Shown here: positions 1 through 10,194 of the stretch, one piece after another
How positions within the stretch are numbered: position 1 is the stretch's first letter
Layout: each line of letters starts with the position of its first letter
Source: Costus lasius
Taxonomy: Eukaryota > Streptophyta > Magnoliopsida > Zingiberales > Costaceae
DNA: 64,000 nucleotides
Direction of reading: 5' to 3'
NCBI GenBank assembly: GCA_027563935.2
Contig: CM050451.1
Location: forward strand, 102,141,565-102,205,564
The notes under the pieces: generated by a model
What the model was told of the DNA's origin: nothing
Database searches by the model: none
The model's input: the letters and a program-made list of their open reading frames with translations, nothing else
Made by a program: the position numbers and the translations under genes

Positions 1-505
1 TCAGACGGTGCGGGATTACACCTGTGTGTTACAGAGCAGGGATTTATCCCTTCTCGTTGCTCAGCATAGCACATGGTGGTCCAGGGAGTAGGTCGGGTCA
101 GCTTGACCGTGTTGTCTACATATGTGGCGCATATGGTAGCACATGGAGGCAGCCATCTGTGGGGTCAGAGATTGTGTTGTACCAACTCAGTTGGCACAGT
201 CTGCTGGATTGCCCAGATGAAGGGGAATCGCACGGGTTGGCGATCGGCAGGGACTGCCTACCAGAAACTAGTGCTTGTACTCTCTGTGCATCTTATCTCG
301 CCTGAGCGGGACGCGGAGACCAAGTATGAAATCTGGATCCCATCTCACTAAAAGAGTTTTACTCTTTCGGGCTGTTTTGCTGGATTTTTCACGCCTGATA
401 AAATAGTGAGAAAAAGAATCTTTCTTAAGTCCTGATTGATTCTTATACATTGATACTGACCTTGCTGTTCTTGCATTGTTGTAGATACCTGCAGCAACGA
501 ACACC
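1..505 (+). other. Element A: 3' part of the untranslated leader
   Basis: This is the end of the leader between the primer binding site and gag of a plus-strand copia element whose 5' LTR lies left of the window. It closely matches the leaders before gag in elements F, H, J and L. It holds the second copy of a bulged leader hairpin at 173-198 (stem CCAAC/GTTGG). Near its end are a branch-site-like CTGAC (456-460), a T-rich tract and AG at 483-484. The codons from 485 run in phase into the gag ATG at 506, which suggests a 3' splice site. Two overlapping short ORFs are present, but I do not regard them as genes. Confidence 0.85.
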
Positions 506-3500
506 ATGAACTTCAATGTGCGATCCCTACTGGAAAGGGAGAAGTTTGCTGGGCCGAACTTCTCTGACTGGTTTGGACACCTTAAGATCGTTCTTAAGGC
601 AGAGAGGAAACTGTATGTCCTCGAGACGGCGATACCGCCGCAGCCCGCTCCGAACGCCGCAAGGGCGGTTCGGGAAGCCTATGAAAAGCACGTCAATGAT
701 AGCATTGATGTCGCTTGCCTGATGCTAGCGTCTATGACGCCACCACTGCAGCGTCAGCATGAGGACATGTCGGCTATAGACATGATTACAAACCTCAAGA
801 TGCTGTATGCTGCACAGGCGAGGACAGAGCGCTACAATTTGACGAAGCTCTTCTTTCAGAGCAAACTGGCTGAAGGGAGCCCAGTGGGAGCTCACGTGCT
901 CAAGATGATTGGGCACAAGGAGGCTCTAGAGAAACTGGGGCATACCATTAACCAGGAGCTTGCTGTGGACATTATTCTGCAGTCTCTCCCGCCATCATTC
1001 GACGCGTTCATTATTAATTTTAATATGAACAAAATCGATTGTACTCCGGCAGAGCTGCTGAATATGCTCTTGACCACTGAGGAGACTCTGAAGGGTAAGC
1101 CTTCGACCTCTGTCTTAATGGTTCCTTCCAGGAACAAGAAGAAGGGGAAGAAGGGCAAGGCCCCGGTCAAGAATTACAGCAAGGCTCTGAAGCAGAAGGT
1201 GAAGCGGTCTAAGGAATACAGGTGTTTCCACTGTGGCCAGCTGGGTCACTGGAAAAAGGACTGTAAAGCGCTCCAAGGAGATAAGAGGGGAAGCTTTGCT
1301 TCTGGCTCAGGTATATTCGTGACTGAGGTCATGTTTTCTTCTTCTGTATCATGGGTGTTGGACACTGCATGTGGAGTTCACATTTGTTCAAATGTGCAGG
1401 AACTCAAGAGAAGAAGGCAGGTGGGACAGCATGAGGTGGACCTACGCGTTGGAAATGGGGCACGGGTTGCTGCTGTTGCTGTAGGAGACTACTTCATTAC
1501 TTTACCATCTGGACTTGTATTGGAACTAAACAGTTGTTACTTTGTTCCCAGTATAACTAAAAATATTATCTCCATTCCTGCTCTTGTCAGGAAGGGGTTT
1601 TCCTTTGAATGCAATATTTCAAAGTGTCTTTTGTCTTATGATAATATTGTTTATGCAACTGGTTCAATTAATAATGGGTTATTCATGTTGGACATGGAAA
1701 GTTCTATACAAACTGTTGATATTAAGAAAGCCAAGTTTGCTGATGACAGCACCTTGCTATGGCATAGTCGTTTAGGCCATATTAACGAGAAACGCATTAA
1801 GCGGTTGCATGATCATGGACTGCTGGGATCATTCTCCTATAAGGAGATTGATACATGCAAAGCTTGTTTGATGGGTAAAATGACGAAGTCTCCTTTTCCT
1901 CACAAAGGTCAAAGGGCTTCAGGTTTACTTGACCTTATACACAGTGATGTGTGTGGGCCATTTAGTAAACATGCCAGAGGTGGCTATCAGTACTTCATTA
2001 CCTTTACTGATGATTTCAGTAGATATGGGTATGTCTATCTGATGAGACATAAGAGTGAATCTTTTGACAAGTTCAAAGAGTTCAAGAATGAAGTACAAAA
2101 TCAGCTAGGTCGTAATATCAAGGCACTTCGCTCAGATCGAGGTGGTGAATACCTAAGTCATGCATTTACTGACTATCTAAAAGAGTGTGGGATTATCTCA
2201 CAGCTCACTCCGCCAGGAACACCGCAATGGAATGGTGTGTCCGAAAGGAGAAATAGAACGCTACTTGATATGGTTCGTTCTATGATGAGTCAGGCTACTC
2301 TTCCTTACTCCTTTTGGGGTTTTGCACTGGAAACAGCTGCAAAGGTACTAAACCGAGTGCCATCCAAGGCAGTTTCTAAGACGCCATATGAGTTATGGTA
2401 TGGGAAACAGCCAAGCTTGACATTTATCAGGATCTGGGGATGCGAGGCTTATGTCAAAAAGCTCGCCTCTGGGAAACTAGAGAGCAGATCTGACAAATGT
2501 ATCTTTGTCGGTTACCCTAAGGAAACTAAGGGTTATTATTTCTTCGATCCCAAGGAGAACAAGGTTTTTGTTGCTCGGACGGCCATATTTCTTGAGAAGG
2601 AGTTTCTTCTGCAAGAGGCCAGTGGGAGAGAAATAAAGCTGGATGAGAATCCAGACGAAGGACAAAGTAGTCAAGCAGAGTTGGATGAGCCTGAGCCGGT
2701 AGAACAGGTTATTGAACAACCTGAGGCTCAGATATCACGGGAACCGCGAAGATCGGGAAGGATTCGTCGACAGCCTGAGCGCTATGACGGAGTCTACATC
2801 ATTGACAATGATGAACCCCTTACTTATGCGGATGCGGTCAGTGGACCGGAGTCAGCGAGATGGCTTGAAGCTATGCGCGCCGAGATGGACTCCATGTCAG
2901 ATAACCAAGTTTGGGATTTGGTTGATCCGCCTCCGGGAGTAATCCCTATAGGCTGTAAATGGATCTTCAAGAAGAAGATTGACATGGATGGTAACGTGGT
3001 TACCTATAAAGGCAGGCTAGTTGCGAAAGGTTTCAAACAAATCTACGGGATAGATTATGATGAAACTTTCTCACCTGTAGCCATGTTTAAGTCTATTCGG
3101 ATTCTTTTTGCGATAGCTGCATATTATGATTATGAGATCTGGCAGATGGATGTGAAAACAGCTTTCCTTAATGGAAATCTGGATGAGGATGTGTACATGA
3201 CACAGCCAGAAGGTTTCACTAATCCAGCAGATCGTCATAAGATATGCAAGTTAAAGAAGTCTATTTATGGACTTAAACAAGCATCAAGAAGCTGGAATAT
3301 TCGTTTTGATGAATCAGTTACTGAATTTGGTTTCATCAAGAACGACGATGACCCGTGTGTATATAAGAGGTTTAGTGGGAGCGTGATCACTTTCCTAGTC
3401 CTCTACGTCGATGACATCTTGATCATTGGAAATGACATTCCTGAAATGCATGCTGTGAAAGCATGGCTGAGGAAATGTTTCCAGATGAAAGATCTAGGAG

Positions 3501-4387
3501 AAGCAGCCTATGTGTTAGGTGTGAAGATCTACAGGGATAGATCTAAGAGGCTTCTCGGGCTGTGCCAGAGTACTTACATCGATAAGGTCCTGGAGAGATT
3601 TCACTTAGAGAATTCTAAGCGAGGATATCTTCCAGTCAGACATGGTCTGAATCTTTCGAAGAGTCAGTGTCCACAAACACAGACTGAGAAAGATGAAATG
3701 GACAATACGCCTTATGCTTCGGCTATTGGATCCATAATGTATGCGATGTTGTGTACTCGCCCAGACGTTGCTTACGGGTTAAGCGTGACCAGTCGTTACC
3801 AAAGTAATCCAGGTGTGGCGCACTGGATTGCAGTCAAGAACATCTTAAAATATCTGCGGAGGACCAAAGATATGTTCTTGATATATGGTGGTCAGGAAGA
3901 ACTCAGTATTGAAGGATATACTGACGCTTCGTTCCAGTCTGACCAGGATGATTTCCGATCGCAATCAGGCTATGTGTTTCGCTTGAATGGAGGTGCAGTG
4001 GTGTGGAAAAGTTTCAAACAGTCAACTGTTGCTGATTCCACAACAGAAGCCGAGTATGTTGCAGCCTCGGAAGCATCCAAGGAGGCAGTGTGGATTCGTA
4101 AGTTCGTGAGAGAACTTGGTGTCGTTCCTTCGTGTGCAGATCCTTTGGTTATCTTCTGTGATAACACTGGAGCAATCGCACAGGCAAAGGAACCACGGTC
4201 GCACCAGAAGTCCAAGCACATACAGAGACGGTTTCATTTGATCAGGGAGATCATAGATCGTGGCGAGATCAAAGTATGCAAGGTTCATACAGATGACAAT
4301 CTGGCAGACCCGCTTACCAAGCCTCTGGCGCAGCAGAAGCATGAGAAGCACTGTAATAATATGGGTTTGAGATTTCTCAACCATTAG
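506..4387 (+). CDS. gag-pol: Element A Gag-Pol polyprotein (Ty1/copia), uninterrupted
   Basis: A single 1293-codon frame encodes the capsid protein and the enzymes that copy element RNA into DNA and insert it, acting in virus-like particles and the nucleus. Visible parts, in order, are: UBN2-type gag (about residues 10-230); CCHC zinc knuckle C240, C243, H248, C253; protease motif D286-T-A; integrase H420, H425, C451, C454, then D481, D544, E580 (D-35-E); reverse transcriptase D882 and Y-V-D-D with D969/D970; RNase H D1140, E1181, D1219. The length equals that of the intact copy in element L. No stop or frameshift is seen. The ATG at 506 is the usual start, but phase is open upstream to 485, so translation may begin in the LTR through splicing. 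The DTA protease motif, instead of DTG or DSG, is unusual. Assignment to the Angela/BARE-like branch is inference. Confidence 0.93.
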   Translation: MNFNVRSLLEREKFAGPNFSDWFGHLKIVLKAERKLYVLETAIPPQPAPNAARAVREAYEKHVNDSIDVACLMLASMTPPLQRQHEDMSAIDMITNLKMLYAAQARTERYNLTKLFFQSKLAEGSPVGAHVLKMIGHKEALEKLGHTINQELAVDIILQSLPPSFDAFIINFNMNKIDCTPAELLNMLLTTEETLKGKPSTSVLMVPSRNKKKGKKGKAPVKNYSKALKQKVKRSKEYRCFHCGQLGHWKKDCKALQGDKRGSFASGSGIFVTEVMFSSSVSWVLDTACGVHICSNVQELKRRRQVGQHEVDLRVGNGARVAAVAVGDYFITLPSGLVLELNSCYFVPSITKNIISIPALVRKGFSFECNISKCLLSYDNIVYATGSINNGLFMLDMESSIQTVDIKKAKFADDSTLLWHSRLGHINEKRIKRLHDHGLLGSFSYKEIDTCKACLMGKMTKSPFPHKGQRASGLLDLIHSDVCGPFSKHARGGYQYFITFTDDFSRYGYVYLMRHKSESFDKFKEFKNEVQNQLGRNIKALRSDRGGEYLSHAFTDYLKECGIISQLTPPGTPQWNGVSERRNRTLLDMVRSMMSQATLPYSFWGFALETAAKVLNRVPSKAVSKTPYELWYGKQPSLTFIRIWGCEAYVKKLASGKLESRSDKCIFVGYPKETKGYYFFDPKENKVFVARTAIFLEKEFLLQEASGREIKLDENPDEGQSSQAELDEPEPVEQVIEQPEAQISREPRRSGRIRRQPERYDGVYIIDNDEPLTYADAVSGPESARWLEAMRAEMDSMSDNQVWDLVDPPPGVIPIGCKWIFKKKIDMDGNVVTYKGRLVAKGFKQIYGIDYDETFSPVAMFKSIRILFAIAAYYDYEIWQMDVKTAFLNGNLDEDVYMTQPEGFTNPADRHKICKLKKSIYGLKQASRSWNIRFDESVTEFGFIKNDDDPCVYKRFSGSVITFLVLYVDDILIIGNDIPEMHAVKAWLRKCFQMKDLGEAAYVLGVKIYRDRSKRLLGLCQSTYIDKVLERFHLENSKRGYLPVRHGLNLSKSQCPQTQTEKDEMDNTPYASAIGSIMYAMLCTRPDVAYGLSVTSRYQSNPGVAHWIAVKNILKYLRRTKDMFLIYGGQEELSIEGYTDASFQSDQDDFRSQSGYVFRLNGGAVVWKSFKQSTVADSTTEAEYVAASEASKEAVWIRKFVRELGVVPSCADPLVIFCDNTGAIAQAKEPRSHQKSKHIQRRFHLIREIIDRGEIKVCKVHTDDNLADPLTKPLAQQKHEKHCNNMGLRFLNH

Positions 4388-4396
4388 ATTAAGTGC

Positions 4397-4407
4397 AAGT
4401 GGGAGAT
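4397..4407 (+). promoter_or_regulatory. Element A polypurine tract
   Basis: The sequence AAGTGGGAGAT lies directly before the 3' LTR and just after the gag-pol stop. It is the expected primer for plus-strand DNA synthesis. The same tract precedes the 3' LTRs of C, D, F, H, J and L. Confidence 0.9.
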
Positions 4408-6094
4408 TGTTGGGGTATGCCCTTAAGGCTAATGTTTGAGGCCTATGGGAATGTAACAAGTATCATGTAATAAACTCTATGTGTTTATAAAGGCATGGTT
4501 GTTATTCAGTTAGCTACATTGTCTGCTGCAATATATGTTCTTCTGAATAATGTCTCAAGGCTGTTCAGCTGGGCTGACATGCTATTATGTCCTTAGTCGA
4601 TATATCTTGGTGAACATGAGACAGCCTCGATATGGTTAAGACTAATATGTGTTCTAATCTTATAGGATGCTTCGAGCATGGAATAAGATGTAGACTCATG
4701 GGTACATGGGATGTACTGGACAGACCCTACTAGGATGTTCAATTGTTTGTCACAATGTGAATATTCCTTGATTAAGACAAGTGGCACATTTCCTCTGACT
4801 TGAGATCACTTGTGTTTTCTAAATGATGATTGCCATTGTTTTGAGGTAGTTCAATATCATTTGAAACATAATGATTATAGACTATCTTGGATGGTGAGCT
4901 TGAGTCAGGTTAGAGCACTAGTGATAGACATAGGATTGCCGTCTCCTTGTTTAAGGAGTGTGATGTTCTAAAGGGGCCCCCTGGATGAGATGATTGAGAG
5001 AGTGTATGGCCATACCCAGGTGACAGTGTTCATCTGTTCTAATCATGCTCATCATATTGGAGTTACAAGCTTGACAGGCTTGTCCAATAAGAACATCCAG
5101 TGGCAAAGGAATTATGCATGCCTTGTGAGATGATTCACACTTGTGCTGTTTTTGGGTGTAGTCTTGGAAGACTCTTTTCTTTATATCGGGAGACAGTGAT
5201 GTGTTGCTAGATACCCCTCACTGATCGTGATAATGAGAATTATCGTTACCGACATTTAAAGGAAACCCTCAGGGTCGCACAATTGATGATATGGCTTACT
5301 TAAGTCAGATCGTGTGGACTGAATTGTTCGGGTTCAGTTTAAAGGGATTTAATCTCTGATTGTGAGTGAGATCTGGTCTGATCATGTTTGATTGATTAGG
5401 GCTTGAGATCGGTAAGCTTCGATCGAGAGAATGGATGCTAGATCGGTCAGATCAGGAGCATCATAGAGATCAACGGTTAGATCTGGAACCTTAGGGTTTT
5501 TAATATGATCTAGACCATGTCGATTGGTTTATTTGGTTATTGAACCAAAATTAAATTGAACCAAAAATGGTTCAAGCATTGGCGACAAGTTCACTTGGCG
5601 TGAACATGTTGGGCGGTGAGTGGTGCTATTTTTAGCAACCATGATCTCCACTAGGAGACTCTCACGTTCGAATAGAGGGGGTTCTCTATTCTCGCCTCTT
5701 GAACGCATATTCCTCTCGTTCTTGCTTGGGGTGCCGACGCCTTTGGAGCTTGAGGAGAATTCGACAAAGAGAAAAGATCTCCTTCCCTTTCCATTTCGAT
5801 CAAAGACTTCTTTGGATCTTGCTAGCACAAGGATCGCAAAGAGGAGTAGGCGACATCAACTGTGTGCGTCACCTCTGGAGAAGATCTACTTTGATCTTTG
5901 CTTCCTAGGCGCCATTCGAAATGGCTATGGTATGAGTTTTATCTCTTACATGCTATCGTTTTCATTCTGGTTGATCATATCACATGAATCGATTCTTGAA
6001 ACCCTAATCCGCTGCCAAAAGTTTTATGCGCCACTTGCCTAGGGTTTTCGCTCCCCCTAGAAGGGGACCCCCCTTAGTTTAAGGGGTACTTTCA
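4408..6094 (+). repeat. Element A 3' LTR
   Basis: This 1687-bp LTR begins TGTTGGGGTATGCCC right after the polypurine tract and ends TTTCA. The next five bases, CTAAG (6095-6099), fit the target duplication, after which a different LTR of the same family resumes. Internal landmarks are a hairpin at 5194-5223 followed by GATAAT/ATTATC (5229-5244), a GTTCAC/GTGAAC hairpin (5589-5605), CArG-like CTATTTTTAG (5626-5635), and the ATG-GCT-ATG block with a splice-donor-like GTATGA (5921-5935). The partner 5' LTR is outside the window. Confidence 0.93.
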
Positions 6095-7238
6095 CTAAGG
6101 GCCCCCCTATATGAGATGATTGAGATAGTGTATGGCCATACCCAGATGACTATGTGCATCTGATCTAATCATGCTCATTGTATTGGAGTTACAAGCTTGA
6201 CCCGCTTGTCCAATAAGAACATCCAGTGGCAAAGGACACATGTATGCCTTGTGAATTGAGTCACACTTGTGCTATGGTTTGGGAGTAGTCTTGGAAGACT
6301 CTTTCCTTTATATCGGGAGACAGTGATGTGTTGCTAGATACCCCTCACTGATCGTGATAACGTAAGTTATCGTTACCGACATTTAGAGGAAACCCTCAGG
6401 GTCGCACAATTTGATGATATGGCTTACTTAAGTCAGATCGTGTGGACTGGATTCTTTGAGTTCAGATTAAAGGGATTTAATCTCTGATTGTAAGTGAGAT
6501 CTGGTCTGATCATGTTTGATTGATTAGGACTTGAGATCGGTAAGCTTCGATCGAGAGAGATGATGCTAGATCGGAGAGATCAGGGGCATCAGGTGATGAA
6601 TGGTTGGATCATGAGCCTTGGGGTTCAATTTGGTCTAGACCAAGTGGCTAGAGCTATTTCGGTTTGGTTTGTTGAACCAAAGCCGATTTGACATTTTGGT
6701 TTGAACCGGTTCACAATGGTGAACGCATGGTTCAATCCTAAAATGCGTTTGGGTTGAGTTGAGCGCATGGACTTGATGAGCTTCCATTTATGGAAAGTCA
6801 TCAAGGGCCGGTTTCACTCACTTCAATGCCAAAAACGCATATGCGTTTGCTCTCTTCTCTTCAACGCATTCGACTTTGGTTGAGTGGTGATTGACGACGA
6901 GAAGGAGAGGTTGGGCAAGTAGAGCTCTCGGCAACAAGGAGATTCATCATCCCCTTCCATTCGACAAGAAGGCTTGGGAGTCTTGCTAGCACAAGAGATC
7001 TCAAGGAAGTGAGCATCTTCATCTTGTGTGTGGACTTGTGGAGGAGACCTAAATTGATCTCTTCTTCCAAACCGACTTCCAAGCATATGGCGTTGGTATG
7101 ATTTTCATCTCAACCTATTCAATCGGTTATAGTTGAATATATGGCATGCAAATGATTTTAAACCCTTGCTTCCGCTAGCATACTTTTCATAAGCGCCATG
7201 CTTAGGGTTTTTGCCCCCTTATTTTAGGGGTTCCTTCA
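6095..7238 (+). repeat. Element B LTR, 3' portion (interrupted by element A)
   Basis: This is the right-hand two thirds of an LTR of the main family, picking up at the point where other copies read CTAAGGCCCC. It ends TTCCTTCA and is followed by CTTAA, where the interrupted gag of element C resumes. Its left part must lie beyond the left end of A, so I cannot tell whether B is a solo LTR or a full element. It keeps the perfect CArG box CCATTTATGG (6784-6793), the GTTCAC/GTGAAC hairpin (6709-6724) and ATG-GCG-TTG with GTATGA (7087-7101). Confidence 0.88.
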
Positions 7239-7465
7239 CTTAAGATTGTTCTTAAGGCAGAGAGGAAACTGTATGTCCTCGAGACGGCTATACCGCCACA
7301 ACCCGCTCCGAACGCCGCAAGGGCGGTTCGGGATGCCTATGAAAAGCACGTCAATGATAGCATTGATGTCGCTTGCCTGATGCTAGCGTCTATGACGCCA
7401 CCGCTGCAGCGTCAGCATGAGGATATGTCTGCTATAGAAATTATAGCAAACCTCAAGATGCTATA
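7239..7465 (+). pseudogene. Element C gag fragment (5' piece)
   Basis: This stretch matches gag from about codon 27 onward in A and L. It is cut on the left by B (CTTAA at 7239-7243) and on the right by solo LTR G1 (CTATA at 7461-7465). Gag resumes after G1 at 10195. No stop is seen inside this short piece. The gag start and 5' LTR of C are outside the window. Confidence 0.9.
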
Positions 7466-10194
7466 TGTAACATCCCGTTATCTTAACCCCAAACAAGCAA
7501 TATGAGTCATGAAAGATACCGGATGTTATCATACAAGATCGATTCACATGCTAAGTAAAACCAAGTTCAGGAAAACCCGATCTGAAAAATTTCACAAATC
7601 CATTCATAAAAACACCACGAAACACAATTCATAAAGGTACCTGCCACCACGCAATACTTGCACTAGACATATGCAAGTTCACAATTATATCAAATCTGAT
7701 TGCACAAATACAAATCGACTTGAAAATCAAAACAAAGCCATAAAATCGATTCTATAAACTCATGAAACCAATAATAATAATACCAAACACCGAAACCAGG
7801 CCAAAGCCCGCGGTGACACAAAAATCAAACTCATTTAACTGCCACAATCCGGCAACACAAGTTCACATAGTTCACATAATTCATATAGTTCGGCCACAAC
7901 TGGCCCCAGACAATTAAGCACAAAAGTCTTATTCATTCAACTGGCATATCACGATATTCATATAAAATGCTAACTGGAATTGCGCCCCTACTCTACACCT
8001 GAAAATAATGAGGGGTGAGCTACACAGCCCAGTGAGTGGATAGTCTCAAACGACCATCCATAACATACACTCAAAAATACATGCAGATTATTTTAAAAAC
8101 ATTTAACAGAATATCATGTCCACATATGACAAACTTAAAGAACAGAATTCATATAAAACAGTCAGATGTACACTGCTAAGACATCACATAATCATCACTA
8201 CAGAGTAACCAAGGTTCTAGAGTTATACTCTAAACCAACTAAACACACCAACCACTTAATTAACCTAGTTGTTCAGCATATATTCAGTAGTGACCATTAT
8301 GGTCTAACCCGGCTTTGGCCTAAGCACTGGGAGAAGCCTGCAAATCACATGCAACATATAGATGGATGGTGTGTAGATTCAAGAGGTGGCCCCCGCCAGG
8401 TCACGACGTGGCACTTTGCTCTACGATCACCCCATAATCACAAAAATCTAAGCGTTCTAAGAGTGACGACATCAAGAGGTGGCCCCTGTCTGACCAAGAC
8501 ATGGCACTTTGCGTCTTATATCACTCGTTCTCCCAAAGGGTTCCTTAGCTGAACAACACAGACACATATTATATCTTATTTCACATCATAGAGGACTCCT
8601 AAGTGTCAACTAGACTCTAGGATAGTCATCACAATAATCATATCGGGCAGGCTGAACATCAACCCCCATCACAATAATCATAACAGGCAGGCTGAACATC
8701 AACCCCCTCACATATCACAATACAGGGCTGAAATCTCAAACCCTTAACATATTACACATGGACTATCCTCTTGAGTTTAAGGTAACACCTAGCCTTAGTC
8801 CTATCCATTCCATGACTAATCATAACACATAATATAAAAAAAATCACATAATAGTCAAACATCACAAAGTAGTGTAGTCCTTAGGTTTCATGCTGATTAA
8901 TTCAGTCTAACCTTGCTAAATTATCACCCAATGTTCTCAAACATGAATACATGGTCTTAGATAAATAAACATGAGTTTTATAACATTATTAGCATTTATC
9001 AAGCATCCATAAAAATCGACATATAGCATTTATCAAGCATACATAAAATCAACATAAAATTAAACATAAAATTAAACATAAAATTAAAACATGTATTCAT
9101 ACAATTGCTTTACAAATCACTACATGTAACCCACGGTTAACATAACATATTATCTACTAAATTTTAAACCTTAGTTAACATGAATATCATGCTCAAAATC
9201 ATTGGTTTAAAACTTCCTAAATTCCATAAATTAATACCTTAAATTTCATATTACAAACTTTCGGTTTTCATAAAACAATCATCAAGATTTCGGTTTCATA
9301 ATTAATATCAAAATTTCACTTTTCATAAATAATTATCAAGATTTCGATTCTCATAATTATTATCAAGAATTCGGTTTTCATAACAATTATCAAGATTATT
9401 TCGGTTTTAAACATGGAAAGATTTCAAGCAACCAAATTTATCATGTAGCACAACCATAATCATATTGATGTAAATTTCGAATAAGACACCCCACTCACCT
9501 CTTAAACCGTGAACACTAAGGTGAAATTCCTCTACAAAAATTCGTCTAAAGCCTTTGAAGCTCCACCAACGTCGCCACCAATGGAAGGAAGAAACGCCAC
9601 CACCCACTCAAGAACGCCGGCCAAGGGAAAGAGGAAGAAGAAAATCGCCCAAGAACTCTTCAAGAATCGCCACTTCTTCTCAAGCCGTCGCCCAAAGTTT
9701 TCTCCCAAGCCAACAAAAACGCCAACCTCTTTACCCTAGTCGCTAAACCCCTTAAAAATTTAATTTTCGGTTTTTAATGTTTAACCCGCTAACCAATTAA
9801 TTCAAAAGGGTTTAACCCATTTAACTAATAAATTCGAATTTTAAACCCAATTAGTGTAAACCCAATAACTAATTAATTTAACCATTAACTAATAATTAAC
9901 CATCCACTTAACGAAAATCCAATAAGGTCTATTTAATTAATTACAAATTAACAACCAATGAATTCTAATTAATTAATTACAAATTAACAACCAATAAATT
10001 ATAAATTAACAATCAATTAACTCTAATCAAATAATTATAAATTAACAATCAATAAGCCAGTTAATTAACACTGCTTAACGTAATATTCATAGTCAATGGT
10101 TTTATTTAAATCAAGAATAATATATAACTGCCAATGATTTTATTTAAATAAAAAAAATAATACTTACCAGGACTTAAGATCCTTGGATCTTACA
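7466..10194 (+). mobile_element. Solo LTR G1 (2.7 kb, probably Ty3/gypsy)
   Basis: The 2729-bp unit begins TGTAACATCCCG and ends GGATCTTACA, and it is flanked by the direct duplication CTATA (7461-7465 and 10195-10199) inside gag of element C. It has no internal region, primer binding site or credible reading frame, so it fits a solo LTR left by LTR-LTR recombination. The start and length suggest a Ty3/gypsy, possibly Tekay-like, family; that is inference. The 3' end is nearly self-complementary (TAAGATCC and GGATCTTA two bases apart, 10175-10192). A 40-bp tandem duplication lies at 8628-8707 and degenerate A/T-rich repeats at about 9050-9410 and 9940-10060. Confidence 0.85.
8628..8707 (+). 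repeat. 40-bp tandem duplication inside G1
   Basis: Two adjacent 40-bp copies start ATCACAATAATCAT and end CATCAACCCCC. The sister LTR G2 has only one corresponding copy (about 16714-16757, opposite strand), so the duplication arose in the G1 lineage. Confidence 0.8.

Noticed and set aside
24..351. Two overlapping leader ORFs of about 75-93 codons, also present in F, H, J and L.
   Set aside because: Two frames are open over the same bases and both are equally conserved. The region contains the bulged hairpin and would lie inside the proposed intron. RNA-level conservation explains it better than coding.
5620..6042. A 140-codon ORF at the end of the element A 3' LTR.
   Set aside because: It crosses the conserved LTR hairpins and the ATG-GCT-ATG block in another frame and is not open in the closely related L LTR.
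8370..8520. A possible CRISPR-like or clustered repeat in G1 (two blocks with AAGAGGTGGCCCC...GTGGCACTTTGC).
   Set aside because: There are only two diverged copies, found also in G2, in a plant LTR. This is an internal duplication of the LTR, not an array.
8166..9746. Short ORFs within solo LTR G1 (for example 8166-8552 and 9509-9739).
   Set aside because: They have low-complexity or repeat-derived composition, no recognisable domain and no equivalent kept in G2.
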